Assembly: GCA_035577545.1 (NCBI GenBank)
Contig: DATLVI010000004.1
Span: 186,001-250,000, forward strand
Direction: 5' to 3'
DNA: 64,000 nt
Origin: Verrucomicrobiia bacterium
GTDB taxonomy: Bacteria; Verrucomicrobiota; Verrucomicrobiia; Palsa-1439
Shown: piece by piece, positions 17,915 to 26,395 of the stretch
How the letters are laid out: every line of letters begins with the position of its first letter
How positions within the stretch are numbered: position 1 is the first letter of the stretch
Position numbers and translations under genes: made by a program
The notes under the pieces: model-generated
What the model saw: the letters and a program-made list of their open reading frames with translations, nothing else
Told to the model about the DNA's origin: nothing
The model's database searches: none

Positions 17915-18775
17915 TTAATCGGGGGCGACCAATACCAGCACACGTTCCGGTGTACAAACAATCGCGCCACCCGCAGCCACGGCAGCGACGAAGTATCCTT
18001 CCAGTGTCTGGTCCTCGAACACGCGGTGCGGGTCCATGTGGCCCGGCACGCGGATCAGCGCGGCATATTTCTTCGTCTTGTCATCCAGCTGCGTCGTGCC
18101 CTCGAGCTTCGGTGAGGTCACAAAGAACGGTTCGGGCGCCAGCGGCTCGATCACGTAGGTGTGATAGGAAATCGCCGGGGTAAATTGCTGTCCCGTGGGC
18201 GTGTAGTGGAACAGCCGTCCCTCGGAGTTATGGATGTCTTCCATGTCGATATAGTTGAAGATGGCCAACTTCGCAAGCGACTCGGGGAACTGATGGTAGC
18301 GAGTGTTGTAGACGCCCAGCGCATCGCGGATGCGTTGGATGCGAACGCGGTCGGTGCCGCGCATTGCGGACCCGAGCAGCGCTGCACGAAATACTGCCGC
18401 GCGGTCGGCGGTCCCCTGGAAGTACGGCGCATTCTCGATGCGCTTGCGCAGCACGTCGTAGTCCTCCAATGCGACTCTTGCATTCGAGATTTCGTTCAGT
18501 TCCGCATGCTTGAGCAGCGCGATCTCAAACCACGGCGAACTGCCCAGGCTGCGCCACAGCAAATCCATGATCACGGAAGCTTCCCGCGGCCCATTCTGGC
18601 GCACAAGTTGGACCGCCTTGGCGTACTGCGCAAAAAAGTGGTCAGCGTCGCCCGCCGGTGGCACAGGGACAGCGGCCGGCGCAGGTGTATTGGTGTCGGC
18701 CCGGATGACCGAAAGGGGGAACATCAAACAGCCCGCAACCAACAGAACACGCCAAATATTTGTTCCAGCGGACAT
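17915..18775 (-). CDS. Exported hypothetical protein
   Basis: A 286-residue protein with a signal peptide ('NIWRVLLVAGCLMFPLSVIR' then ADT) and a Pro/Ala-rich linker. The body has a helical first half ('FFAQYAKAVQLVRQ', 'LLKHAELNEI') and a second half around 'IRDALGVYNTRYHQFPESLA', which recalls the 'ALxxYxxxxGxYP' stretch of pseudopilin-like and DUF1559-like proteins of this phylum. No catalytic motif is evident. I chose the ATG at 18775 in front of the signal peptide; the frame stays open to 19033, but that part runs opposite the sulfotransferase gene. Function unknown. Confidence 0.7.
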   Translation of the reverse strand: MSAGTNIWRVLLVAGCLMFPLSVIRADTNTPAPAAVPVPPAGDADHFFAQYAKAVQLVRQNGPREASVIMDLLWRSLGSSPWFEIALLKHAELNEISNARVALEDYDVLRKRIENAPYFQGTADRAAVFRAALLGSAMRGTDRVRIQRIRDALGVYNTRYHQFPESLAKLAIFNYIDMEDIHNSEGRLFHYTPTGQQFTPAISYHTYVIEPLAPEPFFVTSPKLEGTTQLDDKTKKYAALIRVPGHMDPHRVFEDQTLEGYFVAAVAAGGAIVCTPERVLVLVAPD

Positions 18776-18877
18776 GACGAATGCTAAACACAATAACGAT
18801 GCGCAAATCAAAAAGCAATCGACAAACCCGGCGTGTGAGCAGGGATACGGGTGGTTGATAGAGAATGGAATATCTTG

Positions 18878-19786
18878 ATGGCAACTTCGCATGCGGATCG
18901 CTACTCTTGGAGAAGTGAAGATCCGACGAGGCACCTCAATCAAGGTATACGTGAAGTGAATCGACCGAATTTTTTCATTATTGGCGCGCCAAAGTGCGGC
19001 ACGACTTCGTTGGCGCGGTATCTGGGTGGTCATCCACAGGTGTTCATTACCACCCCGAAAGAGCCCTGCTACTTCTCCCGGTCACTTACGGTGGACCGTC
19101 TACAGCGACGCTCGAAGGCGTGGGATCGGGACCTGGATGGATACTTGCATCTGTTCGATCGGGCGAAAGAACAGCATCGACTGCGGGGTGATGCCACGAC
19201 CCGAAACCTGCGGTGCGAGGCGGCGTTGTTGGAGATCAGGGCACTCGTGCCCGACGCGCGGCTGATTGTCATGCTGCGCGACCCCGCCGAAATGGTTCCG
19301 TCCTGGCATGCGCAAAAGCTGCATGAAAGGCAGGAAGTCGAAGGTGATTTGGAAAAGGCGTGGCGGCTGGAAGAATCACGACGACGCGGGGAGAATTTAC
19401 CCCCGCGACTGAAGGCCACGGATGCCTTGCAGTATTCGCAGGTGGCGAGGCTGGGCACGCAGGTCGAGCGTCTGTTGGAGATTTGTCCGGGGGAACAAGT
19501 TCACACCATTTTTATGGACGACCTGCGCCATGATCCCCGGAGTGTCTATCTGCGGACGCTGGAGTTTCTTGGGCTCTCCGATGACGGGCGGCAAGATTTC
19601 GAGGTTCATAATAAGCGAAGAAACTCTCAAGGGGGAATCCTGTCCGCTTTCGGATTCCGCAAGCCTCGGCCCGAAAGCACTATTTCGCCACAGTTCGAAG
19701 ACGAATTGCGTCGGTATTTTGTCGGTGAGGTCGAGAAGCTGGAGCGAATACTGGGACGTGATTTGCAGTCTTGGAAACCGAGATGA
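18878..19786 (+). CDS. Sulfotransferase family protein
   Basis: The 302-residue protein has the PAPS 5'-phosphosulfate loop 'FFIIGAPKCGTTSLARYLGG', the 3'-phosphate motif 'RLIVMLRDPAEMVPSWHAQK' and the trailing 'VHTIFMDDLRHDP' and 'FLGLSDD' elements of the sulfotransferase fold. It would transfer sulfate from PAPS to a sugar or lipid acceptor, often in cell-surface or exopolysaccharide decoration. The start is uncertain: ATG at 18878 was taken, GTG at 18851 is possible. It diverges from the exported protein gene. A second, distantly related sulfotransferase lies at 26396. Confidence 0.88.
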   Translation: MATSHADRYSWRSEDPTRHLNQGIREVNRPNFFIIGAPKCGTTSLARYLGGHPQVFITTPKEPCYFSRSLTVDRLQRRSKAWDRDLDGYLHLFDRAKEQHRLRGDATTRNLRCEAALLEIRALVPDARLIVMLRDPAEMVPSWHAQKLHERQEVEGDLEKAWRLEESRRRGENLPPRLKATDALQYSQVARLGTQVERLLEICPGEQVHTIFMDDLRHDPRSVYLRTLEFLGLSDDGRQDFEVHNKRRNSQGGILSAFGFRKPRPESTISPQFEDELRRYFVGEVEKLERILGRDLQSWKPR

Positions 19787-19802
19787 TTACGCGGATCCGG
19801 CT

Positions 19803-20789
19803 CTAATGGGGGACGTACCGAGAGTAGTCCGGATAACGACCCTGTTCCCGGGTAGGTCGCGCTTTCCAGCGTTTATAGCTCCACAACCAATACTCTGGCT
19901 GCTCGCGGATGACTTTCTCGCAACCCTCGAGGCATTTCTGGTTGATCGCGTGCGCGCCAGTTTCCGGGTCGGCGGCAGCGGCATAGACGACCTCGGGTCC
20001 GCAGGCGATTCGCATGCGTCCACCGGGCAGGGGATGGGCCACGAAGGGCACGATAGGCGCACCCGTTCGCAGGGCCAACCACCCGATGGCCGGGGTATTG
20101 GAAACCGAGAGCCCAAAGAAGGTGAGCCACTCACCTCCGTGATGGCGGGCGACGTATTGATCGATTAACAACGCGATGAATTCGCCACGCTTCAGGGCCT
20201 TTATCAGTTTCGCGGCAGCCCGATGATTGGGAATGATCCTGTTGCCCGACACCGCGCGCAGTCCACCCAGGATTTCCCCGAGTGCCGCGTTGTTCGTCGC
20301 ATCCTGCACCACGGTCATCGGGATTCCGTAGAATCCCATGGCCAACCCGAGCAACTCCCAGTCGCCGTAGTGCATGGTGATGCCGATGATGCCTTTGCCA
20401 CGCGCCTGGATATCGCGCAACCAACGCAGACTTTCCGGATCGAACTCCACAACCTCATCGACGATGGTACGCGTCAGCCTTGGTGACCAGAACAAGCCAA
20501 GCAATGTGGCCACGAAATTTTGTAACGAAACCCTCGCGATGCGTTTTTTTTCCGCAGCAGTCTTGCCATCGCCAAACGCGGTGTCGAGATTGGCTCGGGC
20601 GATACGGCGCTCCTGCTGCAGAATATGATAGGCCAGCCAGCCAAGCCCATGGCTGAAACGGAGCACTGTGTGGCACGAGAACTTTGGGACGAGCCAGGCA
20701 AGCGCGCGCAGTGCGCCTGCTTCGGCACGAAACCGGAGGCGTTTGAACGGAGAGATTTCTTCGGCCGGGCGTTTCATCGTCGCGGCCAA
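19803..20789 (-). CDS. Lysophospholipid/lipid A-type acyltransferase (LpxL/HtrB family)
   Basis: A 328-residue protein with the LpxL-like layout: an N-terminal hydrophobic helix ('FSHGLGWLAYHIL'), 'RRIARANLDTAFG', the catalytic H-x4-E in 'GIIGITMHYGDWELLGL', then 'GEFIALLIDQ', 'GEWLTFFGL' and the C-terminal 'QPEYWLWSYKRWKARP'. These enzymes add late acyl chains to lipid A on the cytoplasmic side of the inner membrane, which fits a Gram-negative envelope. It is the last gene of the Rrf2-Mrp-SufT strand, 59 bp after SufT, and may be co-transcribed without sharing the pathway. Confidence 0.88.
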   Translation of the reverse strand: MAATMKRPAEEISPFKRLRFRAEAGALRALAWLVPKFSCHTVLRFSHGLGWLAYHILQQERRIARANLDTAFGDGKTAAEKKRIARVSLQNFVATLLGLFWSPRLTRTIVDEVVEFDPESLRWLRDIQARGKGIIGITMHYGDWELLGLAMGFYGIPMTVVQDATNNAALGEILGGLRAVSGNRIIPNHRAAAKLIKALKRGEFIALLIDQYVARHHGGEWLTFFGLSVSNTPAIGWLALRTGAPIVPFVAHPLPGGRMRIACGPEVVYAAAADPETGAHAINQKCLEGCEKVIREQPEYWLWSYKRWKARPTREQGRYPDYSRYVPH

Positions 20790-20848
20790 AGTATCTCGCC
20801 GATTGCATCACTGTCCAACTAATTTCAGTTGCGCTTTGGTCGCGCCGC

Positions 20849-21169
20849 TTACGGCAGGCTGAGAAGTTTTTTGCCGTCAGATGAAATCTTCGCGAAGCTC
20901 CACGGGGGATCGAAGACGACCTCGACATTGGCTTCGCCAACGCCGGGTAATTCGAGGAGCTTGCGCTGGACCTGGGCGGAGATTTGGGCGGAGAGGGGAC
21001 AACTCTGCGATGTCAGCGTCATTTTCACGTCGATGCGCGCATCGCTGGTCTCCGGAATGGGTTCGAGGCGAACGTCGTACACGAGGCCGAGGTCAACGAT
21101 GTTGCAGGGGAGTTCGGGGTCGTAGCATTCCCTGAGCTTCGTAAAAACCTGCTGTTCGGTGAGGCTCAT
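20849..21169 (-). CDS. SufT/MIP18-like (DUF59) iron-sulfur assembly protein
   Basis: This 106-residue single-domain protein carries the DUF59 signature 'ECYDPELPCNIVDLGLVYDV' and 'VKMTLTSQSCPLS', ending 'ANVEVVFDPPWSFAKIS'. The Cys in the TSQSCPLS loop is the conserved one in SufT, PaaD and CIA2. Its start overlaps the mrp stop by 4 bp, and mrp itself begins with a related DUF59 domain. In the family it helps mature Fe-S proteins. The Rrf2 regulator two genes upstream supports that role. Confidence 0.9.
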   Translation of the reverse strand: MSLTEQQVFTKLRECYDPELPCNIVDLGLVYDVRLEPIPETSDARIDVKMTLTSQSCPLSAQISAQVQRKLLELPGVGEANVEVVFDPPWSFAKISSDGKKLLSLP

Positions 21170-22254
21170 GACGCTTTCGCGAGTTGGTCCATTACCGACT
21201 CAGCGCAACTCACAAATGCCTGAGCCGGTTTGCTTTTCGGTTCGGCAACCACGATAGGGACCCCCTTGTCACCGCAAATACGGATGTCGGAGAACAGAGG
21301 AACTTCGCCCAGAAATGGCACTCCCATTTGTTCGGCCTCCCTCTTGCCGCCGCCGTGTCCAAAGATGTCGTCGTGCTCGCCGCAATGCGGGCAGACGTAA
21401 TAGCTCATGTTCTCAATGATGCCGAGAATCTTCACATTAACTTTCTCGAACATCGCGATGCCGCGCCGCGCGACCTCGAGCGCCACGTCCTGCGGCGTGG
21501 TGACAATCACGCCACCGTCCAGCGCGATGGTTTGTGCGAGCGAAAGCTGCGCGTCCCCTGTGCCCGGCGGCAGATCCACCACCAAGACGTCCAGTTCGCC
21601 CCAGTTGACGGCGTGGCTGAACTGTTGGATCGCCTTCATGATCATCGGGCCGCGCCAGATCACGGGGGAATTGCCGTCCAGCAGGAACGCCATGCTCATC
21701 ATCTTGAGACCGAAATTCTCGACAGGATCGAGTTTGTCACCGGACATCGTTGGGCGCTGCATCGCCCCCATCATCTTCGGGACGCTAGGCCCGTAAATAT
21801 CCGCGTCCATGACGCCGATCTTATGCCCGAGCTGGGTGAGTGCGCACGCGAGGTTCACCGCCACTGTGGATTTGCCGACACCGCCCTTACCGCTGCCGAC
21901 GGCGACGATATGTTTCACACCTACGATTTGGGGTCGGGCGGGTGTGGCACCCGCGCCAGCCATGGGAATCTGGCCTTGTTGCGGCGGCTGCTGCGCGGTC
22001 ATCTCGATCGACACGCGACCGATGCCATCGCATTGCTTCAGTGCGGCTTCCACATCGCGCTGGATCTGTTGGGGAACAGCGGGGTCGCGCGTCATCACGT
22101 GAAGCGCGAGAGCCACGTCGTTCGTTTCGGTGATGCTGATCGATTTGACGATGCCGAAACTGAGGATATCGCGGCTGAAGCCGGGGAATTTTACCTGCTT
22201 AAGGACTTCGCGAACCTGCTCCTCGGTGAGGGGATGTTGGACTTTGCCGAACAT
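21166..22254 (-). CDS. mrp: Mrp/ApbC/NBP35-family Fe-S cluster carrier ATPase
   Basis: The 362-residue protein has an N-terminal DUF59/MIP18 domain (about 1-95; 'LTEEQVREVLKQVKFPGFSR') and a P-loop ATPase with the deviant Walker A 'GSGKGGVGKSTVAVNLACAL', 'GVMDADIYGPSVPKMMG', 'VDLPPGTGDAQLSLAQ' and the C-terminal CxxC 'YYVCPHCGEHDDIFG' that holds a bridging [4Fe-4S] cluster. This is full-length Mrp. It loads clusters onto apoproteins in the cytoplasm. It follows the Rrf2 gene by 6 bp and overlaps the SufT-like gene, a compact Fe-S operon. Confidence 0.95.
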   Translation of the reverse strand: MFGKVQHPLTEEQVREVLKQVKFPGFSRDILSFGIVKSISITETNDVALALHVMTRDPAVPQQIQRDVEAALKQCDGIGRVSIEMTAQQPPQQGQIPMAGAGATPARPQIVGVKHIVAVGSGKGGVGKSTVAVNLACALTQLGHKIGVMDADIYGPSVPKMMGAMQRPTMSGDKLDPVENFGLKMMSMAFLLDGNSPVIWRGPMIMKAIQQFSHAVNWGELDVLVVDLPPGTGDAQLSLAQTIALDGGVIVTTPQDVALEVARRGIAMFEKVNVKILGIIENMSYYVCPHCGEHDDIFGHGGGKREAEQMGVPFLGEVPLFSDIRICGDKGVPIVVAEPKSKPAQAFVSCAESVMDQLAKAS

Positions 22255-22260
22255 GACGCC

Positions 22261-22719
22261 TCAATTCAGCGCTGCCGTCGATTTGACGGGCAGAGCGGGG
22301 TGGGATTTGGGTTGGAGAAGGTCGGCCATTGTCGTGCGGGCAAACACCTCATTGACGCGGTTCTGGGCTTCACTGAACACGGCGCACAGCGTGCAGGTGC
22401 TCATCCGGGTATTCGAGACCACACACTCGGGTTCGTCCGACACGCATTTCTGCAGCGCAAAAACGCCCTCGACGCATTGCAACACCTGCAACAGCGTGAT
22501 TTCCGCCGCCGGTTTGGCCAGGCTGAATCCGCCGCCGGCACCGCGGTGCGAACTGACAAAGCCGGTCTTCGCCAGCGACTGGAAAATCTTCGCGAGGAAA
22601 CTTTTCGGGATATCCTCCGCCTCGCTGATTTCATCGATCATGACCATGCGCTGGGCAGGCTGTTTGGCCAGGTACAGTAGCCCAATCACCGCGTATTCGC
22701 CTGCTCGAGTGACTTGCAT
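22261..22719 (-). CDS. Rrf2-family (IscR-like) transcriptional regulator
   Basis: A 152-residue regulator with the Rrf2 winged helix 'MQVTRAGEYAVIGLLYLAKQ', 'EISEAEDIPKSFLAKIFQSL', 'VSSHRGAGGGFSLAKPA' and a Cys group 'KCVSDEPEC' and 'STCTLC' that could hold an iron-sulfur cluster, though spaced more widely than in IscR. The start at 22719 matches the family; the frame is open to 23079 only because it runs antisense through the pterin dehydratase. First gene of the Rrf2-mrp-SufT operon, it probably represses its own promoter in response to Fe-S status. Confidence 0.92.
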   Translation of the reverse strand: MQVTRAGEYAVIGLLYLAKQPAQRMVMIDEISEAEDIPKSFLAKIFQSLAKTGFVSSHRGAGGGFSLAKPAAEITLLQVLQCVEGVFALQKCVSDEPECVVSNTRMSTCTLCAVFSEAQNRVNEVFARTTMADLLQPKSHPALPVKSTAALN

Positions 22720-22756
22720 GATTAAATCGGAGTAAGTTTGTCCTGTTTCCGAAGTC

Positions 22757-22785
22757 AATATAGGGAGCGCCTCCAAAAAAGTCAA
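22757..22785 (-). promoter_or_regulatory. Sigma-70-type promoter of the Rrf2-mrp operon
   Basis: On the minus strand TTGACT (22780-22785) and TATATT (22757-22762) are exactly 17 bp apart, 37 bp before the regulator ATG. An Rrf2 autoregulatory operator would be expected to overlap the stretch between the -10 box and the start codon. Confidence 0.7.
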
Positions 22786-22851
22786 CGTCCACAGCCGCGA
22801 AATTCTTGCGGAAAGGGACGAAAAGTCTGCTACAGTGCAGCGTAGGAACCA

Positions 22852-23163
22852 ATGGCGACATCGGCAAAACTTTCCGAAGGGGAGATCGCGCAACGGCTCA
22901 CGACGCTGAGCGGTTGGCGGCGCGACGGCGATGTGATTGCGAAGGAATTCGTGCTGGGCGGGTTCACTGAGGCGGCGCAGTTCATCGGCCGAATCGCGCC
23001 AATTGCTGACGCCATGGATCATCATCCCGATCTTCAGCTTTACCGGTACAAGCGTGTCAAAATCATGCTCACGACCCACGATGCCGGTGGCATTACGCAG
23101 AAGGATTTTGACCTTGCGTCCAAGATCGACGCGCTGGCCCCGGCTGGAGCCGGGCAGGCGTGA
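22852..23163 (+). CDS. 4a-hydroxytetrahydrobiopterin dehydratase (pterin-4a-carbinolamine dehydratase)
   Basis: The 103-residue protein fits PCD/DCoH in size and carries 'LSGWRRDGDVIAKEFVLGGF', the active-site 'MDHHPDLQL' (the E/D-x3-HHP pattern), 'YKRVKIMLTTHDAGGITQKD' and 'FDLASKID'. It dehydrates 4a-hydroxytetrahydropterin to recycle the pterin cofactor of aromatic amino acid hydroxylases, or acts in molybdopterin metabolism in bacteria without such hydroxylases. It diverges from the Fe-S operon and overlaps the next gene by 4 bp. Confidence 0.93.
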   Translation: MATSAKLSEGEIAQRLTTLSGWRRDGDVIAKEFVLGGFTEAAQFIGRIAPIADAMDHHPDLQLYRYKRVKIMLTTHDAGGITQKDFDLASKIDALAPAGAGQA

Positions 23164-23621
23164 GCGCGCGGCGACTCGTCATCACCAAGCACTCCAAGAC
23201 GCTGATCGTTTTCGATGGCGAGGAGGAAGTGTTGCGCATTCCGGTCGTCACGGGCAAGAATTCCGCCGACAAACAGCGCGAGGGCGACCTGGCAACGCCT
23301 GAAGGCGAGTTTTATATTTGTTACAAGAATCCCAAGAGTAACTATTACCGATTCCTGGGTTTGAGTTACCCCAATGTCGAAGACGCCGAGCGCGGCCTGC
23401 GTGACAAGCTCATTTCCCGGGCCGAATATCAGCAAATCCGCGACGCGATCGCCGGGAAAAAATGTCCGCCGTGGAAAACTGCCCTCGGCGGTGAGGTCGG
23501 CTTGCACGGGCCTTGTCCGAACATTACCTGGACGCATGGTTGCGTGGCGATGGACGTCGAGCAAATCGGACGGCTCTACGATCTCCTGGATATCGGGGAT
23601 GAGGTGACGATCCTGCCGTAA
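23160..23621 (+). CDS. L,D-transpeptidase (YkuD domain)
   Basis: The 153-residue protein is essentially one YkuD domain: 'RRLVITKHSKTLIVFDGEEE', 'GDLATPEGEFYICYKNPKS', 'GEVGLHG' and the catalytic 'HGCVAMDVEQI' with the Cys nucleophile. Most family members cross-link peptidoglycan or attach lipoproteins to it in the periplasm. Here no signal peptide is visible, so either export is by an unseen route or the start differs. It begins with a GTG that overlaps the preceding stop (GTGA), so the two genes are coupled. Confidence 0.88.
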   Translation: MSARRLVITKHSKTLIVFDGEEEVLRIPVVTGKNSADKQREGDLATPEGEFYICYKNPKSNYYRFLGLSYPNVEDAERGLRDKLISRAEYQQIRDAIAGKKCPPWKTALGGEVGLHGPCPNITWTHGCVAMDVEQIGRLYDLLDIGDEVTILP

Positions 23622-23638
23622 GTGTTCCTTCACGCCCC

Positions 23639-25255
23639 ATGAGTCAACGTTTCCTTGTTTACCCGATCCTGTTTCTTGCGATTACGCAACTGATCCCGCT
23701 GCTGCTGGGGGGCGAGCGGCGTTGGTACGCGGCACAAATCTCCCAGTTGTCCGTCACGCTCCTGGCCTGTTGTGGGGCGATCTATTTCAGCAGGGATCCC
23801 GTATGGGTTCCGATCTCGTGGGCACTCTTCGCCGCGTTCGTCGTCGCGCCGTCCGTGCTGACTTCCGTGGCGGCGGGGAAGGAAGTAAGCGGCGATTGGC
23901 GTGGCGCCGCCATGTTCCGTCAGTTGGCGGGACGGGTTGCCTGGGGGCAAACCGGCCGATTGTATCGGCGTTATGCCGCGGCACTGGGGCGGGTCGCGCG
24001 CGGGCAAACGGAGGAGGCGTTGTTGGCGCTCGATCAACTCGCCATGCAGCCGATGCCACTGATGATCAGTGGCGTTGTCCGAACGTGGAAACTGTCGCTG
24101 CTGGTGACGCTGCGGCAGTGGGAGCGGGCTGTGGCGTTTTACGAGAGCACTTACGACTGGGGCACGCTGGGACAGGCGACACAGGCGCGGTTGCTCGCCG
24201 CGCGCGCACTGGCGGAGATCGGCCAGATCGGACGCGCCCTGCGCAACCTGCAGTTCGTCGCGCTGTCACCGCGCACACTGGGCGCGAAACAAACGCAACT
24301 GTGGGGAGCGCGTGTCTGCGTAGCGGCACTGGCGGGTGACACGGCATCCGTCGAATCTCTGCTACGGCAACGTGAGTACGCCCGCCGATCCCGCAAGTTC
24401 GCACGATTCGCGGCCTACTGGCGGGGCCGATGCGCGCTGGCACGCGGCGAACGCGAGACGGCGGCGCAAGGGCTCACGCGCGCGTTGGCGCTGACACGGC
24501 CGCAGAACCACTTATGGCCCGATGCCATCTCGCAACATTTGCAGCGGGCGCAAACGGAGGAGTTACCGGCGCAGTGGGCCGCGCAGGACCCGGCGTACGC
24601 ACACGGGCAGGACCTGCTGCAACGCGCGGAGAAGGACACGGCCGCGTGGCGCGCGTTGATGTACATGGGGCGACCCGAGCCCGTGACGCTGGCTCTGCTG
24701 GTGATCCTGGCGGTGGCGTATTTGATCGGGGATGTGTTTTTAAGCGGCGAGATGCAGGAGAAGTTCCTGTTGTGGGCCGGCAATAGCTCCGCCACGATTC
24801 AGCAAGGTGAATGGTGGCGCATTTTCACGGCGCTTTTCCTGCACGCGAATTGGCTGCACTTAATAATGAACGGCGCCGGGTTGTGGATTTTTGGGACGGC
24901 AGTCGAGAAGACGATGGGGCGCTGGCGCTTTCTCGTCGTGTTCCTGGTGGCTGGCGCGTTGGGGAACCTGGCCAGCGCGTTCGTGGCGCATTACGACGTG
25001 GCTATCGGCGCGAGCGGCGGGATTTTTGGTGTGATCGGCGCCTTTGCTGTCGCGGTGTGGCGATTGCGTTCGCCCATGTATCACGGTTTGCGAAGGCGGT
25101 TGCTGGTGGTGTTGGCGTTGATGGTCGCCACGGACTTCACCATTGGCGGACTCGAACCGCAAGTGGATAACCTGGCCCACGTCGGCGGCTTCGTGGCCGG
25201 CATTCTCATCGCTCTGGTTTTGTATCGGCAACGAGATCGGATCGCCGCGCGGTAA
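23639..25255 (+). CDS. Rhomboid-family intramembrane serine protease with a TPR-like N-terminal part
   Basis: The 538-residue protein begins with two or three membrane segments (about 3-75), continues with an Ala/Leu/Arg-rich helical solenoid resembling TPR pairs (about 85-330), and ends in a rhomboid domain (about 345-538). The latter shows 'GEWWRIFTALFLHANWLHLI', Ser459 in 'IGASGGIFGVIGAF' and His514 in 'DNLAHVGGFVAG', the catalytic dyad. It should cleave membrane proteins within the bilayer, and the solenoid may recruit substrates. The gene follows the L,D-transpeptidase by 17 bp. Confidence 0.9.
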   Translation: MSQRFLVYPILFLAITQLIPLLLGGERRWYAAQISQLSVTLLACCGAIYFSRDPVWVPISWALFAAFVVAPSVLTSVAAGKEVSGDWRGAAMFRQLAGRVAWGQTGRLYRRYAAALGRVARGQTEEALLALDQLAMQPMPLMISGVVRTWKLSLLVTLRQWERAVAFYESTYDWGTLGQATQARLLAARALAEIGQIGRALRNLQFVALSPRTLGAKQTQLWGARVCVAALAGDTASVESLLRQREYARRSRKFARFAAYWRGRCALARGERETAAQGLTRALALTRPQNHLWPDAISQHLQRAQTEELPAQWAAQDPAYAHGQDLLQRAEKDTAAWRALMYMGRPEPVTLALLVILAVAYLIGDVFLSGEMQEKFLLWAGNSSATIQQGEWWRIFTALFLHANWLHLIMNGAGLWIFGTAVEKTMGRWRFLVVFLVAGALGNLASAFVAHYDVAIGASGGIFGVIGAFAVAVWRLRSPMYHGLRRRLLVVLALMVATDFTIGGLEPQVDNLAHVGGFVAGILIALVLYRQRDRIAAR

Positions 25256-25302
25256 GAAGCGTTGCGGGGGAGGTATGATTCCGTTATAGAGAGGATAGTC
25301 TT

Positions 25303-26241
25303 ATGACGATGAAGCCCGGCAGCAAGGAGTTTTTTTGGATGGCCGTTGGCGCGGCAGCGCTGCTCGTGTTGATGCTGGTCGTGTTGCATGTCCAAAGGGG
25401 CCAGAGCCCGGCCGAACAAGTTGCATTCAAAGCCCGGAGGGTCGATCTGGTGGAACGGATGCGCCTGTCCCTGGCTTCGGCCTCCGAGGCTGAAAAGAGC
25501 GCGGTCCTGGCCGTGACCGACGTGGATTCGCAGAAATACGCCGACCAGGCCCGCGCGGCCACAGCGGAGGTGGATCAAGGGGCCAGGGAACTGGGGGAAC
25601 TTCTGCAGACAGGCGGCGCTGCGAACGAGAAGGACCTGCTGGCCCAATTCTCCAAGGTCTTTGCCGAGTTCCAGCATATCGATAGCGACCTGCTGTCTCT
25701 GGCGGTCAAGAATACCAACCTCAAGGCTTACAGTTTGGCCTTTGGCCCGGCCACGGATGCGCTTCAGGAAATGGACATCGCGCTTTCCCGTGTCGTGACG
25801 AAGAGTGCCGCCGCTCCAGAAGCAAGGAACGTCGCGGTGTTGGCTTTCGGCGCGCAGACCGCGGCGCTCCGCTTGCAGGCCCTGCTCGCGCCGCACATCG
25901 CGGAAGAAAGCGATTCAAAGATGGACGAGCTTGAATTGAGGATGACCAAGCAGGACCAGGAGGTCCGCAAAGACCTGGATGGACTGGCCGTCCTACCGAT
26001 GTTTCGCGGGGACACCGACCTCGAAATGGCCACGTCAGAGTACACCAAGTTCAGCAAGATACGGACGCAAATCCTCGCGTTTTCCCGTGAGAACACCAAT
26101 GTTCGCTCCCTGGCGATTTCCCTGAACCAGAAACGCAAGGTCATGCTGCTATGTCAGGACGCCCTGGCCCAACTGCAGCAAGCCATTCTCCAGGAACATA
26201 TCGCCGGTGTGAACGACGGGCCTCCATCCAATCCCCGTTAG
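25303..26241 (+). CDS. Membrane-anchored helical protein (4HB-MCP-like sensor region, no output domain)
   Basis: The 312-residue protein has one N-terminal membrane anchor ('FFWMAVGAAALLVLMLVVLH') followed by an almost wholly alpha-helical extracytoplasmic part with heptad character ('VDLVERMRLSLASASEAEKS', 'QARAATAEVDQGARELGELL'). This looks like a four-helix-bundle ligand-binding region of chemoreceptors and kinases. No HAMP, kinase or MCP signalling domain follows. I cannot name a function. The start has AGAGAGGA upstream at 25287. The gene stands alone between the rhomboid gene and a sulfotransferase gene. Confidence 0.75.
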   Translation: MTMKPGSKEFFWMAVGAAALLVLMLVVLHVQRGQSPAEQVAFKARRVDLVERMRLSLASASEAEKSAVLAVTDVDSQKYADQARAATAEVDQGARELGELLQTGGAANEKDLLAQFSKVFAEFQHIDSDLLSLAVKNTNLKAYSLAFGPATDALQEMDIALSRVVTKSAAAPEARNVAVLAFGAQTAALRLQALLAPHIAEESDSKMDELELRMTKQDQEVRKDLDGLAVLPMFRGDTDLEMATSEYTKFSKIRTQILAFSRENTNVRSLAISLNQKRKVMLLCQDALAQLQQAILQEHIAGVNDGPPSNPR

Positions 26242-26341
26242 CGGGCAGAGTAGCCCCGCCTTACCAGACGTAGGTTTTCCGACTGCTCCCTCCTAGGGGC
26301 TTGATGTGTTCTTCCACGATGTCTTTTTGGTGACAGAATCA

Positions 26342-26369
26342 TTGCATTCGTGTAATGTGGGCATAGAAT
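26342..26369 (+). promoter_or_regulatory. Possible promoter of the second sulfotransferase gene
   Basis: TTGCAT (26342-26347) and TAGAAT (26364-26369) are 16 bp apart and lie 27 bp before the ATG at 26396. Both boxes are four- to five-of-six matches to the sigma-70 consensus. Confidence 0.35.
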
Positions 26370-26395
26370 TGTGATCATGAACACAGGCAGGTAAC

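Noticed and set aside
18776-19033. 86-residue N-terminal extension of the exported protein on the minus strand
   Set aside because: It runs antisense to the sulfotransferase start, while the ATG at 18775 begins a clean signal peptide.
21184-22680. 498-codon plus-strand frame across mrp and the Rrf2 gene
   Set aside because: It is antisense to two well-supported genes and contains no family motif.
22720-23079. Long N-terminal extension of the Rrf2 regulator
   Set aside because: It overlaps the divergent pterin dehydratase gene and a well-formed promoter; Rrf2 proteins start at MQxTRAGEY-like sequence.
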